64,000 nucleotides of DNA, taken from positions 11,466,499 to 11,530,498 of the forward strand of contig NC_092565.1 in the NCBI RefSeq assembly GCF_037975245.1. Direction: 5' to 3'. The position numbers were made by a program, and so were the translations under genes. This stretch comes from Apostichopus japonicus (taxonomy: Eukaryota; Echinodermata; Holothuroidea; Aspidochirotida; Stichopodidae). The notes beneath the pieces are model-generated. The model saw nothing but the letters and a program-made list of their open reading frames with translations, was not told the origin of the DNA and made no database searches. Numbering within the stretch: position 1 is the stretch's first letter; each line of letters starts with the position of its first letter. Shown here piece by piece: positions 33,563 through 45,348 of this stretch.

Positions 33563-34595
33563 CACTTGCGGGCCCTCTCGTAGGGTCGGCCGTCGTTTCT
33601 TCGCGACCATGTGTTGCAACTCGGCGCTCTCACGGGGTTCATCCACTCACCCCCGTGAGCAGAGGTGTCCCTCCGTGCACACGTATATATCAACGTTCAG
33701 ATATGAAGCTTTCGCGGACGGGAGTCCACCCGAGACTCGAAAAGGCTCCTTGCCTGTGGTGCGTAAATATTTTTGCACGTCTAGACTCTTGCTGGCCTTC
33801 TCGGTAGGGTCAGCCGTCGTTTCATCGCGACCATGTGTTGCAACTCGGCGCTCAGAACGGGGGTTTTCACCCACTCGCCCCGTGAGCAGAAGATTCTTTC
33901 GTGCATATTATCTACAAACCCAGATATTGAGCTTTTTCATCCGCAGAACCCCCGGTGGAGAAGAGAGAAGAGAGAGAAGAGAGAGAGAGGAGAGATGAAA
34001 GGGAGAAGAGAGAAGGCTTCTCGCGTTGCTTGGTGGATGGCACGAGTGTCATGCGACCTGGCGGAGGGTAGAGCGGCAGGCCGAAGGCGACGGCAGGCCG
34101 GCCCGATTCACCCGCAGAGATCTGGATCTCGTTCGAGAATTCGAGATCTCGTGGGGGGCAGTCGGGAGGGGCAGTCGATCAGAGAGAAAGGAGAAGGGAG
34201 AGATGAGAGATGAGAGAGAAAGGAGAGGGGAGAAGGGAGAAGAGAGAAGGCTTCTCGCGTTGTTCGGTGGATGGCACAAGTGTCATGAGAGAAAGGAGAA
34301 GGGAGAGATGAGAGATGAGAGAGAAAGGAGAAGGGAGAAGAGAGTAGGCTTCTCGCGTTGCTTGGTGGATAGCACGAGTGTCATGCGACCTGGCAGAGTG
34401 GCGGGTCGAAGGCGACGGCAGGCCGGCCCGATGCATCTGCAAGATCTGACCCTCGTTCGAGATTTTGAGATCTCTTTAGTGTAGCGGGTATTGGCTTAAG
34501 TGTGTGATCCAATGGTCAGAACGAGTGGGCAGAGTGAATCGGATTCTATATATGAGGGGGGTTGTAGAGTCGATCCAAGACTCGAGAAGGCTTTT

Positions 34596-34631
34596 AATAT
34601 CTGTCGTGGGTGTATAAATGTCATGGTTGAA
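34596..34631 (+). promoter_or_regulatory. P2 spacer promoter-like core, unit 11
   Basis: Last base of the shared block differs (GGTTGAACAC). Confidence 0.44.
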
Positions 34632-35593
34632 CACTTGCGGGCCCTCTCGTAGGGTCGGCCGTCGTTTCTTTGCGACCATGTGTTGCAACTCGGCGCTCTC
34701 ACGGGGTTCATCCACTCCCCCCCGTGAGCAGAGGTGTCCCTCCGTGCACACGTATATATCAACGTTCAGATATGAAGCTTTCGCGGACGGGAGTCCACCC
34801 GAGACTCGAAAAGGCTCCTTGCCTGTGGTGCGTAAATATTTTTGCACGTCTAGACTCTTGCTGGCCTTCTCGGTAGGGTCAGCCGTCGTTTCATCGCGAC
34901 CATGTGTTGCAACTCGGCGCTCAGAGCGGGGGTTTTCACCCACTCGCCCCGTGAGCAGAAGGTTCTTTCGTGCATATTATCTACAAACCCAGATATTGAG
35001 CTTTTTCATCCGCAGAACCCCCGGTGGAGAAGAGAGAGAAGAGAGAGAGAGAGAAGAGAAGAGAGGAGAGATGAAAGGGAGAAGAGAGAAGGCTTCTCGC
35101 GTTGCTTGGTGGATGGCACGAGTGTCATGCGACCTTGCGGAGGGTAGAGCGGCAGGCCGAAAGCGACGGCAGGCCGGCCCGATTCACCCGCAGAGATCTG
35201 GATCTCGTTCGAGAATTCGAGATCTCGTGGGGGACAGTCGGGAGGGGCAGTCGATCAGAGAGAAAGGAGAAGGGAGAGATGAGAGATGAGAGAGAAAGGA
35301 GAAGTGAGAAGGGAGAAGGCTTCTCGTGTTTTTTGTTGGTTGGCACAAGTGTCATGAGAGAAAGGAGAGATGATAGAGAAGGGAGAAGAGAGAAGGCTTC
35401 TCGCGTTGCTTGGTGATTGGCACGAGTGTCATGCGACCGGGCGGAGGGCAGAGTCGCAGGCCGAAGGGCGAAGGCGACGGCAGGCCGGCCCGATTCACCC
35501 ACAGAGATCATCGGTCTCGTTCGAAGTTTCGAGATCTCGTGGGGGGTAGTCGGGAGGGGTAGTCGAGTCGATCCGATACTCGAGAAGGCCTTC

Positions 35594-35629
35594 AATATCT
35601 GTCGTATGTGTATAAATGTCATGGTTGGA
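35594..35629 (+). promoter_or_regulatory. P3 promoter-like core, unit 11
   Basis: 591 bases upstream of 18S; hairpin at 35648-35689. Confidence 0.5.
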
Positions 35630-36199
35630 CTCGTGCAAGATATATCCGGGAGCAACCCCGACACTCCTCTGAAAATACGGGTTGCTCCCAGGTGAGAAGG
35701 TCGATTGTGTGGTCGATGGCACGAGTGTCATGCGACCGGGCGAGGGCCGAGTATTTAGCCGACGGTGACGGCAGGCCGCCCGATGGAGAAACGGTCAGAT
35801 ATCGAGCTTTCATCACGGGACCCGTTCGGGCTTGTTGCCGTTGCTGCGACCATGTGTTGCACTCGGCGCTCTGTACGGGCTTTTTCATCCAAGCAACGAA
35901 TGCACGCTCGAGGCGTGCGATTGCTCTCCTCTATAACAGTGGACGAGCCGTCGCCCTCCCGCGTCGCCCTCCCGCGTCGCTTCGAACCGGTCCCGTGTCC
36001 AAGGCGGGACCACTGCGACTCCTCTCGAAACGACCCAGTCGACTCGGGTAGAGATATACACCTCGAGAATCCCTTCGGGCGGTTCTTCGATCACTGTACC
36101 GTAATAGCACGGCATCGAAGGTTGAGGATTGAGAGAGAAAGGGGAGTGCGAGAGCGACTCCAGGATGGCGAACGGGCCTAGCCCGGTTCCGTCGACCGT

Positions 36200-36375
36200 T
36201 ACCTGGTTGATCCTGCCAGTAGTCATATGCTTGTCTCGAAGATTAAGCAATGCACGGCTAAGTACAATCCTGAACATACAAGAGAAACTGCAGATGGCTC
36301 ATTAGATCAGTTATGGTTTATTGGAGAAAGTCTTATACCATGGATAACTGTGGTAATTCTAGAGCTTATACTAAT
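36200..36375 (+). pseudogene. 18S rRNA 5' fragment, copy 12
   Basis: Consensus fragment; followed directly by GA sequence and box 4, so the P1 region is missing downstream. Confidence 0.94.
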
Positions 36376-36752
36376 GAGAGAGAAAGGAAAAGGGAGAAGA
36401 GAGAAGGCTTCTCGCGTTGTTCGGTGGATGGCACAAGTGTCATGAGAGAAAGGAGAAGGGAGAGATGAGAGATGAGAGAGAAAGGAGAAGGGAGAAGAGA
36501 GTAAGCTTCTCGCGTTGCTTGGTGGATGGCACGAGTGTCATGCGACCTGGCAGAGTGGCGGGTCGAAGGCGACGGCAGGCCGGCCCGATGCATCTGCAAG
36601 ATCTGACCCTCGTTCGAGATTTTGAGATCTCTTTAGTGTAGCGGGTATTGGCTTAAGTGTGTGATCCAATGGTCAGAACGAGTGGGCAGAGTGAATCGGA
36701 TTCTATATATGAGGGGGGTTGTAGAGTCGATCCAAGACTCGAGAAGGCTTTT

Positions 36753-36788
36753 AATATCTGTCGTGGGTGTATAAATGTCATGGTTGGA
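36753..36788 (+). promoter_or_regulatory. P2 spacer promoter-like core, unit 12
   Basis: Canonical P2, only 568 bp after the 18S start because the P1 cassette is missing. Confidence 0.45.
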
Positions 36789-37747
36789 CACTTGCGGGCC
36801 CTCTCGTAGGGTCGGCCGTCGCTTCTTCGCGACCATGTGTTGCAACTCGGCGCTCTCACGGGGTTCATCCACTCACCCCTTGAGCAGAGGTGTCCCTCCG
36901 TGCACACGTATATATCAACGTTCAGATATGAAGCTTTCGCGGACGGGAGTCCACCCGAGACTCGAAAAGGCTCCTTGCCTGTGGTGCGTAAATATTTTTG
37001 CACGTCTAGACTCTTGTTGGCCTTCTCGGTAGGGTCAGCCGTCGTTTCATCGCGACCATGTGTTGCAACTCGGCGCTCAGAGCGGGGGTTTTCACCCACT
37101 CGCCCCGTGAGCAGAAGGTTCTTTCGTGCATATTATCTACAAACCCAGATATTGAGCTTTTTCATCCGCAGAACCCCCGGTGGAGAAGAGAGAGAAGAGA
37201 GAGAGAGAAGAGAAGAGAGGAGAGATGGAAGTTAGAAGAGAGAAGGCTTCTCGCTTTGCTTGGTGGATGGCACGAGTGTCATGCGACCTTGCGGAGGGTA
37301 GAGCGGCAGGCCGAAAGCGACGGCAGGCCGGCCCGATTCACCCGCAGAGATCTGGATCTCGTTCGAGAATTCGAGATCTCGTGGGGGACAGTCGGGAGGG
37401 GCAGTCGATCAGAGAGAAAGGAGAAGGGAGAGATGAGAGATGAGAGAGAAAGGAGAAGTGAGAAGGGAGAAGGCTTCTCGTGTTTTTTGTTGGTTGGCAC
37501 AAGTGTCATGAGAGAAAGGAGAGATGATAGCGAAGGGAGAAGAGAGAAGGCTTCTCGCGTTGCTTGGTGATTGGCACGAGTGTCATGCGACCGTGCGGAG
37601 GGCAGAGTCGCAGGCCGAAGGCCGAAGGCGACGGCAGGCCGGCCCGATTCACCCACAGAGATCATCGGTCTCGTTCGAAGTTTCGAGATCTCGTGGGGGG
37701 TAGTCGGGAGGGGTAGTCGAGTCGATCCGATACTCGAGAAGGCCTTC

Positions 37748-37783
37748 AATATCTGTCGTATGTGTATAAATGTCATGGTTGGA
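37748..37783 (+). promoter_or_regulatory. P3 promoter-like core, unit 12
   Basis: 578 bases upstream of 18S; hairpin at 37802-37843, with AGATATAACC instead of AGATATATCC just before the stem. Confidence 0.5.
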
Positions 37784-38340
37784 CTCGTGCAAGATATAAC
37801 CGGGAGCAACCCCGACACTCCTCTGAAAATACGGGTTGCTCCCAGGTGAGAAGGTCGATTGTGTGGTCGATGGCACGAGTGTCATGCGACCGGGCGAGGG
37901 CCGAGTATTTAGCCGACGGTGACGGCAGGCCGCCCGATGGAGAAACGGTCAGATATCGAGCTTTCATCACGGGACCCGTTCGGGCTTGTTGCCGTTGCTG
38001 CGACCATGTGTTGCACTCGGCGCTCTGTACGGGCTTTTTCATCCAAGCAACGAATGCACGCTCGAGGCGTGCGATTGCTCTCCTCTATAATAGTGGACGA
38101 GCCGTCGCCCTCCCGCGTCGCTTCGAACCGGTCCCGTGTCCAAGGCGGGACCACTGCGACTCCTCTCGAAACGACCCAGTCGACTCGGGTAGAGATATAC
38201 ACCTCGAGAATCCCTTCGGGCGGTTCTTCGATCACTGTACCGTAATAGCACGGCATCGAAGGTTGAGGATTGAGAGAGAAAGGGGAGTGCGAGAGCGACT
38301 CCAGGATGGCGAACGGGCCTAGCCCGGTTCCGTCGACCGT

Positions 38341-38516
38341 TACCTGGTTGATCCTGCCAGTAGTCATATGCTTTTCTCGAAGATTTAGCAATGCACGGCT
38401 AAGTACAATCCTGAACATACAAGAGAAACTGCAGATGGCTCATTAGATCAGTTATGGTTTATTGGAGAAAGTCTTATACCATGGATAACTGTGGTAATTC
38501 TAGAGCTTATACTAAT
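38341..38516 (+). pseudogene. 18S rRNA 5' fragment, copy 13
   Basis: Two extra substitutions at conserved sites: CTTTTCTCG (consensus CTTGTCTCG) and GATTTAGC (consensus GATTAAGC). The first is shared with copy 14, the second with copy 21. Confidence 0.94.
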
Positions 38517-38899
38517 GAGAGAGGAAGGAAAAGGGAGAAGAGAGAAGGCTTCTCGCGTTGCTTGGTGGATGGCACGAGTGTCATGCAACCGGTCGGAGGG
38601 CAGAGTCGTAGGCCGAAGGCGACGGCAGGCCGGCCCGATCCACCCGCAGAGATGAGAGAGAAAGTAGAATGGAGAGATGAAGAATGAGAGAGGAAGGAGA
38701 AGAGAGAAGGCTTCTCGCGTTGCTTGGTGGCTGGCACGAGTGTCATGCGACCGGGCGGAGGGCAGAGCGGCAGGCCGAAGGCGACGGCAGGCCGGGCCGA
38801 TTCACCCGCAGAGATCTGGATCTCGTTCGAGAATTCGAGATCTCGTGGGGGGCAGTCGGGAGGGGCATTCGAGTCGATCCGAGACTCGTGAAGGCTTTC

Positions 38900-38935
38900 A
38901 ATATCTGTCGTGTGTGTATAAATGTAATGGTTGGA
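38900..38935 (+). promoter_or_regulatory. P1 spacer promoter-like core, unit 13 (variant)
   Basis: Core reads TATAAATGTAATGG; the C to A change falls in a position otherwise invariant in the window. Confidence 0.42.
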
Positions 38936-39959
38936 CACTTGCGGGCCCTCTCGTAGGGTCGGCCGTCGTTTCTTCGCGACCATGTGTTGCAACTCGGCGC
39001 TCTCACGGGGTTCATCCACTCACCCCCGTGAGCAGAGGTGTCCCTCCGTGCACACGTATATATCAACGTTCAGATATGAAGCTTTCGCGGACGGGAGTCC
39101 ACCCGAGACTCGAAAAGGCTCCTTGCCTGTGGTGCGTAAATATTTTTGCACGTCTAGACTCTTGCTGGCCTTCTCGGTAGGGTCAGCCGTCGTTTCATCG
39201 CGACCATGTGTTGCAACTCGGCGCTCAGAACGGGGGTTTTCACCCACTCGCCCCGTGAGCAGAAGATTCTTTCGTGCATATTATCTACAAACCCAGATAT
39301 TGAGCTTTTTCATCCGCAGAACCCCCGGTGGAGAAGAGAGAAGAGAGAGAGAGGAGAGATGAAAGGGAGAAGAGAGAAGGCTTCTCGCGTTGCTTGGTGG
39401 ATGGCACGAGTGTCATGCGACCTTGCGGAGGGTAGAGCGGCAGGCCGAAGGCGACGGCAGGCCGGCCCGATTCACCCGCAGAGATCTGGATCTCGTTCGA
39501 GAATTCGAGATCTCGTGGGGGGCAGTCGGGAGGGGCAGTCGATCAGAGAGAAAGGAGAAGGGAGAGATGAGAGATGAGAGAGAAAGGAGAGGGGAGAAGG
39601 GAGAAGAGAGAAGGCTTCTCGCGTTGTTCGGTGGATGGTACAAGTGTCATGAGAGAAAGGAGAAGGGAGAGATGAGAGATGAGAGAGAAAGGAGAAGGGA
39701 GAAGAGAGTAGGCTTCTCGCGTTGCTTGGTGGATGGCACGAGTGTCATGCGACCTGGCAGAGTGGCGGGTCGAAGGCGACGGCAGGCCGGCCCGATGCAT
39801 CTGCAAGATCTGACCCTCGTTCGAGATTTTGAGATCTCTTTAGTGTAGCGGGTACTGGCTTAAGTGTGTGATCCAATGGTCAGAACGAGTGGGCAGAGTG
39901 AATCGGATTCTATATATGAGGGGGGTTGTAGAGTCGATCCAAGACTCGAGAAGGCTTTT

Positions 39960-39995
39960 AATATCTGTCGTGGGTGTATAAATGTCATGGTTGGA
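39960..39995 (+). promoter_or_regulatory. P2 spacer promoter-like core, unit 13
   Basis: Canonical P2; flank GCGGGTACTGG shared with the second P2 of unit 15. Confidence 0.45.
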
Positions 39996-40388
39996 CACTT
40001 GCGGGCCCTCTCGTAGGGTCGGCCGTCGTTTCTTTGCGACCATGTGTTGCAACTCGGCGCTCTCACGGGGTTCATCCACTCCCCCCGTGAGCAGAGGTGT
40101 CCCTCCGTGCACACGTATATATCAACGTTCAGATATGAAGCTTTCGCGGACGGGAGTCCACCCGAGACTCGAAAAGGCTCCTTGCCTGTGGTGCGTAAAT
40201 ATTTTTGCACGTCTAGACTCTTGCTGGCCTTCTCGGTAGGGTCAGCCGTCGTTTCATCGCGACCATGTGTTGCAACTCGGCGCTCAGAGCGGGGGTTTTC
40301 ACCCACTCGCCCCGTGAGCAGAAGGTTCTTTCGTGCATATTATCTACAAACCCAGATATTGAGCTTTTTCATCCGCAGAACCCCCTAT

Positions 40389-40436
40389 GGAGAAGAGAGA
40401 GAAGAGAGAGAGAGAGAGAAGAGAAGAGAGGAGAGA
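40389..40436 (+). repeat. Pure-purine GA tract (48 nt, unit 13)
   Basis: Uninterrupted A/G run, among the longest in the window, with expanded GAGAGAGAGA. Confidence 0.9.
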
Positions 40437-40958
40437 TGAAAGTGAGAAGAGAGAAGGCTTCTCGCGTTGCTTGGTGGATGGCACGAGTGTCATGCGACCT
40501 TGCGGAGGGTAGAGCGGCAGGCCGAAAGCGACGGCAGGCCGGCCCGATTCACCCGCAGAGATCTGGATCTCGTTCGAGAATTCGAGATCTCGTGGGGGAC
40601 AGTCGGGAGGGGCAGTCGATCAGAGAGAAAGGAGAAGGGAGAGATGAGAGATGAGAGAGAAAGGAGAAGTGAGAAGGGAGAAGGCTTCTCGTGTTTTTTG
40701 TTGGTTGGCACACGTGTCATGAGAGAAAGGAGAGATGATAGCGAAGGGAGAAGAGAGAAGGCTTCTCGCGTTGCTTGGTGATTGGCACGAGTGTCATGCG
40801 ACCGGGCGGAGGGCATAGTCGCAGGCCGAAGGCCGAAGGCGACGGCAGGCCGGCCCGATTCACCCACAGAGATCATCGGTCTCGTTCGAAGTTTCGAGAT
40901 CTCGTGGGGGTCAGTCGGGAGGGGTAGTCGAGTCGATCCGATACTCGAGAAGGCCTTC

Positions 40959-40994
40959 AATATCTGTCGTATGTGTATAAATGTCATGGTTGGA
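40959..40994 (+). promoter_or_regulatory. P3 promoter-like core, unit 13
   Basis: 578 bases upstream of 18S; hairpin at 41013-41054. Confidence 0.5.
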
Positions 40995-41551
40995 CTCGTG
41001 CAAGATATATCCGGGAGCAACCCCGACACTCCTCTGAAAATACGGGTTGCTCCCAGGTGAGAAGGTCGATTGTGTGGTCGATGGCACGAGTGTCATGCGA
41101 CCGGGCGAGGGCCGAGTATTTAGCCGACGGTGACGGCAGGCCGCCCGATGGAGAAACGGTCAGATATCGAGCTTTCATCACGGGACCCGTTCGGGCTTGT
41201 TGCCGTTGCTGCGACCATGTGTTGCACTCGGCGCTCTGTACGGGCTTTTTCATCCAAGCAACGAATGCACGCTCGAGGCGTGCGATTGCTCTCCTCTATA
41301 ACAGTGGACGAGCCGTCGCCCTCCCGCGTCGCTTCGAACCGGTCCCGTGTCCAAGGCGGGACCACTGCGACTCCTCTCGAAACGACCCAGTCGACTCGGG
41401 TAGAGATATACACCTCGAGAATCCCTTCGGGCGGTTCTTCGATCACTGTACCGTAATAGCACGGCATCGAAGGTTGAGGATTGAGAGAGAAAGGGGAGTG
41501 CGAGAGCGACTCCAGGATGGCGAACGGGCCTAGCCCGGTTCCGTCGACCGT

Positions 41552-41727
41552 TACCTGGTTGATCCTGCCAGTAGTCATATGCTTTTCTCGAAGATTAAGC
41601 AATGCACGGCTAAGTACAATCCTGAACATACAAGAGAAACTGCAGATGGCTCATTAGATCAGTTATGGTTTATTGGAGAAAGTCTTATACCATGGATAAC
41701 TGTGGTAATTCTAGAGCTTATACTAAT
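41552..41727 (+). pseudogene. 18S rRNA 5' fragment, copy 14
   Basis: Has CTTTTCTCG but normal GATTAAGC, so it carries one of the two changes of copy 13. Confidence 0.94.
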
Positions 41728-42101
41728 GAGAGAGAAAGGAGAAGAGAGAAGGCTTCTCGCGTTGCTTGGTGGATGGCACGAGTGTCATGCGACCGGGCGG
41801 AGGGCAGAGTCGTAGGCCGAAGGCGACGGCAGGCCGGCCCGATCCACCCGCAGAGATGAGAGAGAAAGTAGATAGAGAGATGAAGAATGAGAGAGAAAGG
41901 AGAAGAGAGAAGGCTTCTCGCGTTGCTTGGTGGATGGCACGAGTGTCATGCGACCGGGCGGAGGGCAGAACGGCAGGCCGAAGGCGACGGCAGGCCGGCC
42001 CGATTCACCCGCAGAGATCTGGATCTCGTTCGAGAATTCGAGATCTCGTGGGGGCAGTCGGGAGGGGCATTCGAGTCGATCCGAGACTCGAGAAGGCTTT
42101 T

Positions 42102-42137
42102 AATATCTGTCGTGTGTGTATAAATGTCATGGTTGGA
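42102..42137 (+). promoter_or_regulatory. P1/P2 hybrid core, unit 14
   Basis: P2-like CTCGAGAAGGCTTTTAATATC joined to P1-like GTCGTGTG. Confidence 0.44.
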
Positions 42138-43168
42138 CACTTGCGGGCCCTCTCGTAGGGTCGGCCGTCGTTTCTTCGCGACCATGTGTTGCAACTCGGC
42201 GCTCTCACGGGGTTCATCCACTCCCCCCCGTGAGCAGAGGTGTCCCTCCGTGCACACGTATATATCAACGTTCAGATATGAAGCTTTCGCGGACGGGAGT
42301 CCACCCGAGACTCGAAAAGGCTCCTTGCCTGTGGTGCGTAAATATTTTTGCACGTCTAGACTCTTGCTGGCCTTCTCGGTAGGGTCAGCCGTCGTTTCAT
42401 CGCGACCATGTGTTGCAACTCGGCGCTCGGAGCGGGGGTTTTCACCCACTCGCCCCGTGAGCAGAAGGTTCTTTCGTGCATATTATCTACAAACCCAGAT
42501 ATTGAGCTTTTTCATCCGCAGAACAACCGGTGGAGAAGAGAGAGAAGAGAGAGAGAGAAGAGAAGAGAGGAGAGATGGAAGGGAGAAGAGAGAAGGCTTC
42601 TCGCGTTGCTTGGTGGATGGCACGAGTGTCATGCGACCTTGCGGAGGGTAGAGCGGCAGGCCGAAAGCGACGGCAGGCCGGCCCGATTCACCCGCAGAGA
42701 TCTTGATCTCGTTCGAGAATTCGAGATCTCGTGGGGGACAGTCGGGAGGGGCAGTCGATCAGAGAGAAAGGAGAAGGGAGAGATGAGAGATGAGAGAGAA
42801 AGGAGAAGTGAGAAGGGAGAAGGCTTCTCGCGTTGTTCGGTGGATGGCACAAGTGTCATGAGAGAAAGGAGAAGGGAGAGATGAGAGATGAGAGAGAAAG
42901 GAGAAGGGAGAAGAGAGTAGGCTTCTCGCGTTGCTTGGTGGATGGCACGAGTGTCATGCGACCTGGCAGAGTGGCGGGTCGAAGGCGACGGCAGGCCGGC
43001 CCGATGCATCTGCAAGATCTGACCCTCGTTCGAGATTTTGAGATCTCTTTAGTGTAGCGGGTATTGGCTTAAGTGTGTGATCCAATGGTCAGAACGAGTG
43101 GGCAGAGTGAATCGGATTCTATATATGAGGGGGGTTGTAGAGTCGATCCAAGACTCGAGAAGGCTTTT

Positions 43169-43204
43169 AATATCTGTCGTGTGTGTATAAATGTCATGGT
43201 TGGA
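43169..43204 (+). promoter_or_regulatory. P2/P1 hybrid core, unit 14
   Basis: P2 upstream flank, but the core has P1-like GTCGTGTGTGTATAAATG. Confidence 0.44.
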
Positions 43205-43597
43205 CACTTGCGGGCCCTCTCGTAGGGTCGGCCGTCGTTTCTTCGCGACCATGTGTTGCAACTCGGCGCTCTCACGGGGTTCATCCACTCCCCCCGTGAG
43301 CAGAGGTGTCCCTCCGTGCACACGTATATATCAACGTTCAGATATGAAGCTTTCGCGGACGGGAGTCCACCCGAGACTCGAAAAGGCTCCTTGCCTGTGG
43401 TGCGTAAATATTTTTGCACGTCTAGACTCTTGCTGGCCTTCTCGGTAGGGTCAGCCGTCGTTTCATCGCGACCATGTGTTGCAACTCGGCGCTCAGAGCG
43501 GGGGTTTTCACCCACTCGCCCCGTGAGCAGAAGGTTCTTTCGTGCACATTATCTACAAACCCAGATATTGAGCTTTTTCATCCGCAGAGCCCCCGGT

Positions 43598-43645
43598 GGA
43601 GAAGAGAGAGAGAAGAGAGAGAGAGAGAAGAGAAGAGAGGAGAGA
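43598..43645 (+). repeat. Pure-purine GA tract (48 nt, unit 14)
   Basis: Uninterrupted A/G run at the same position of unit 14. Confidence 0.9.
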
Positions 43646-44167
43646 TGAAAGGGAGAAGAGAGAAGGCTTCTCGCGTTGCTTGGTGGATGGCACGAGTGTC
43701 ATGCGACCTTGCGGAGGGTAGAGCGGCAGGCCGAAGGCGACGGCAGGCCGGCCCGATTCACCCGCAGAGATCTGGATCTCGTTCGAGAATTCGAGATCTC
43801 GTGGGGGGCAGTCGGGAGGGGCAGTCGATCAGAGAGAAAGAAGAAGGGAGAGATGAGAGATGAGAGAGAAAGGAGAAGTGAGAAGGGAGAAGGCTTCTCG
43901 TGTTTTTTGTTGGTTGGCACAAGTGTCATGAGAGAAAGGAGAGATGATAGAGAAGGGAGAAGAGAGAAGGCTTCTCGCGTTGCTTGGTGATTGGCACGAG
44001 TGTCATGCGACCGGGCGGAGGGCAGAGTCGGAGGCCGAAGGCCGAAGGCGACGGCCGGCCGCCCCGATTCACCCACAGAGATCATCGGTCTCGTTCGAAG
44101 TTTCGAGATCTCGTGAGGGGTAGTCGGGAGGGGTAGTCGAGTCGATCCGATACTCGAGAAGGCCTTC

Positions 44168-44203
44168 AATATCTGTCGTACGTGTATAAATGTCATGGTT
44201 GGA
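44168..44203 (+). promoter_or_regulatory. P3 promoter-like core, unit 14 (variant)
   Basis: Reads GTCGTACGTG instead of GTCGTATGTG; 578 bases upstream of 18S. The hairpin (44222-44263) has C to T at 44261 in the 3' arm, which could still pair as G-U in RNA. Confidence 0.48.
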
Positions 44204-44760
44204 CTCGTGCAAGATATATCCGGGAGCAACCCCGACACTCCTCTGAAAATACGGGTTGCTTCCAGGTGAGAAGGTCGATTGTGTGGTCGATGGCACGAGT
44301 GTCATGCGACCGGGCGAGGGCCGAGTATTTAGCCGACGGTGACGGCAGGCCGCCCGATGGAGAAACGGTCAGATATCGAGCTTTCATCACGGGACCCGTT
44401 CGGGCTTGTTGCCGTTGCTGCGACCATGTGTTGCACTCGGCGCTCTGTACGGGCTTTTTCATCCAAGCAACGAATGCACGCTCGAGGCGTGCGATTGCTC
44501 TCCTCTATAACAGTGGACGAGCCGTCGCCCTCCCGCGTCGCTTCGAACCGGTCCCGTGTCCAAGGCAGGACCACTGCGACTCCTCTCGAAACGACCCAGT
44601 CGACTCGGGTAGAGATATACACCTCGAGAATCCCTTCGGGCGGTTCTTCGATCACTGTACCGTAATAGCACGGCATCGAAGGTTGAGGATTGAGAGAGAA
44701 AGGGGAGTGCGAGAGCGACTCCAGGATGGCGAACGGGCCTAGCCCGGTTCCGTCGACCGT

Positions 44761-44936
44761 TACCTGGTTGATCCTGCCAGTAGTCATATGCTTGTCTCGA
44801 AGATTAAGCAATGCACGGCTAAGTACAATCCTGAACATACAAGAGAAACTGCAGATGGCTCATTAGATCAGTTATGGTTTATTGGAGAAAGTCTTATACC
44901 ATGGATAACTGTGGTAATTCTAGAGCTTATACTAAT
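44761..44936 (+). pseudogene. 18S rRNA 5' fragment, copy 15
   Basis: Consensus fragment; the GA tract that follows is shorter than usual before box 1. Confidence 0.94.
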
Positions 44937-45312
44937 GAGAGAGAAAGGGAGAAGAGAGAAGGCTTCTCGCGTGGCTTGGTGGATGGCACGAGTGTCATGC
45001 GACCGGGCGGAGGGCAGAGTCGTAGGCCGAAGGCGACGGCAGGCCGGCCCGATCCACCCGCAGAGATGAGAGAGAAAGTAGAATGGAGAGATGAAGAATG
45101 AGAGAGGAAGGAGAAGAGAGAAGGCTTCTCGCGTTGCTTGGTGGCTGGCACGAGTGTCATGCGACCGGGCGGAGGGCAGAGCGGCAGGCCGAAGGCGACG
45201 GCAGGCCGGCCCGATTCACCCGCAGAGATCTGGATCTCGTTCGAGAATTCGAGATCTCGTGGGGGCAGTCGGGAGGGGCATTCGAGTCGATCCGAGACTC
45301 GTGAAGGCTTTC

Positions 45313-45348
45313 AATATCTGTCGTGTGTGTATAAATGTCATGGTTGGA
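45313..45348 (+). promoter_or_regulatory. P1 spacer promoter-like core, unit 15
   Basis: Canonical core; followed by ACACATGCGGGCC instead of ACACTTGCGGGCC. Confidence 0.45.

Larger units (their letters stand above)
32969..36199 (+). repeat. Array unit 11 (3231 bp)
   Basis: Standard layout: P1 33527, P2 34596, P3 35594. The first ~600 bp, including CTCGCATTGC in box 2 (about 33342), match unit 18 at a 22209-bp offset. P2 has GGTTGAACAC where others have GGTTGGACAC. Two 13-bp ETS repeats. Confidence 0.95.
36200..38340 (+). repeat. Array unit 12 (2141 bp, no P1 block)
   Basis: The 18S fragment is followed by GA sequence and directly by box 4 (GTTGTTCGGTGG, about 36416), so boxes 1-3, P1 and the first module are absent. 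P2 at 36753, P3 at 37748. The module-2 poly-C site reads CACCCCTTGAG, the most degenerate copy. One 13-bp ETS repeat. Confidence 0.94.
38341..41551 (+). repeat. Array unit 13 (3211 bp)
   Basis: Standard order: P1 38900 (its core reads TATAAATGTAATGG, a substitution inside the motif), P2 39960, P3 40959. The 18S fragment carries CTTTTCTCG and GATTTAGC. Contains one of the longest pure-purine runs, 48 nt at 40389-40436. One 13-bp ETS repeat. Confidence 0.95.
41552..44760 (+). repeat. Array unit 14 (3209 bp, recombinant)
   Basis: P1 (42102) and P2 (43169) both carry hybrid flanks: TTTTAATATCTGTCGTGTG joins the P2-type 5' half to the P1-type 3' half. Box 2 has GGATGGC instead of GGCTGGC. After the first module a box-6-type block is joined to box 4. 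P3 at 44168 has GTACGTG instead of GTATGTG. One 13-bp ETS repeat. A pure-purine run lies at 43598-43645. Confidence 0.94.
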
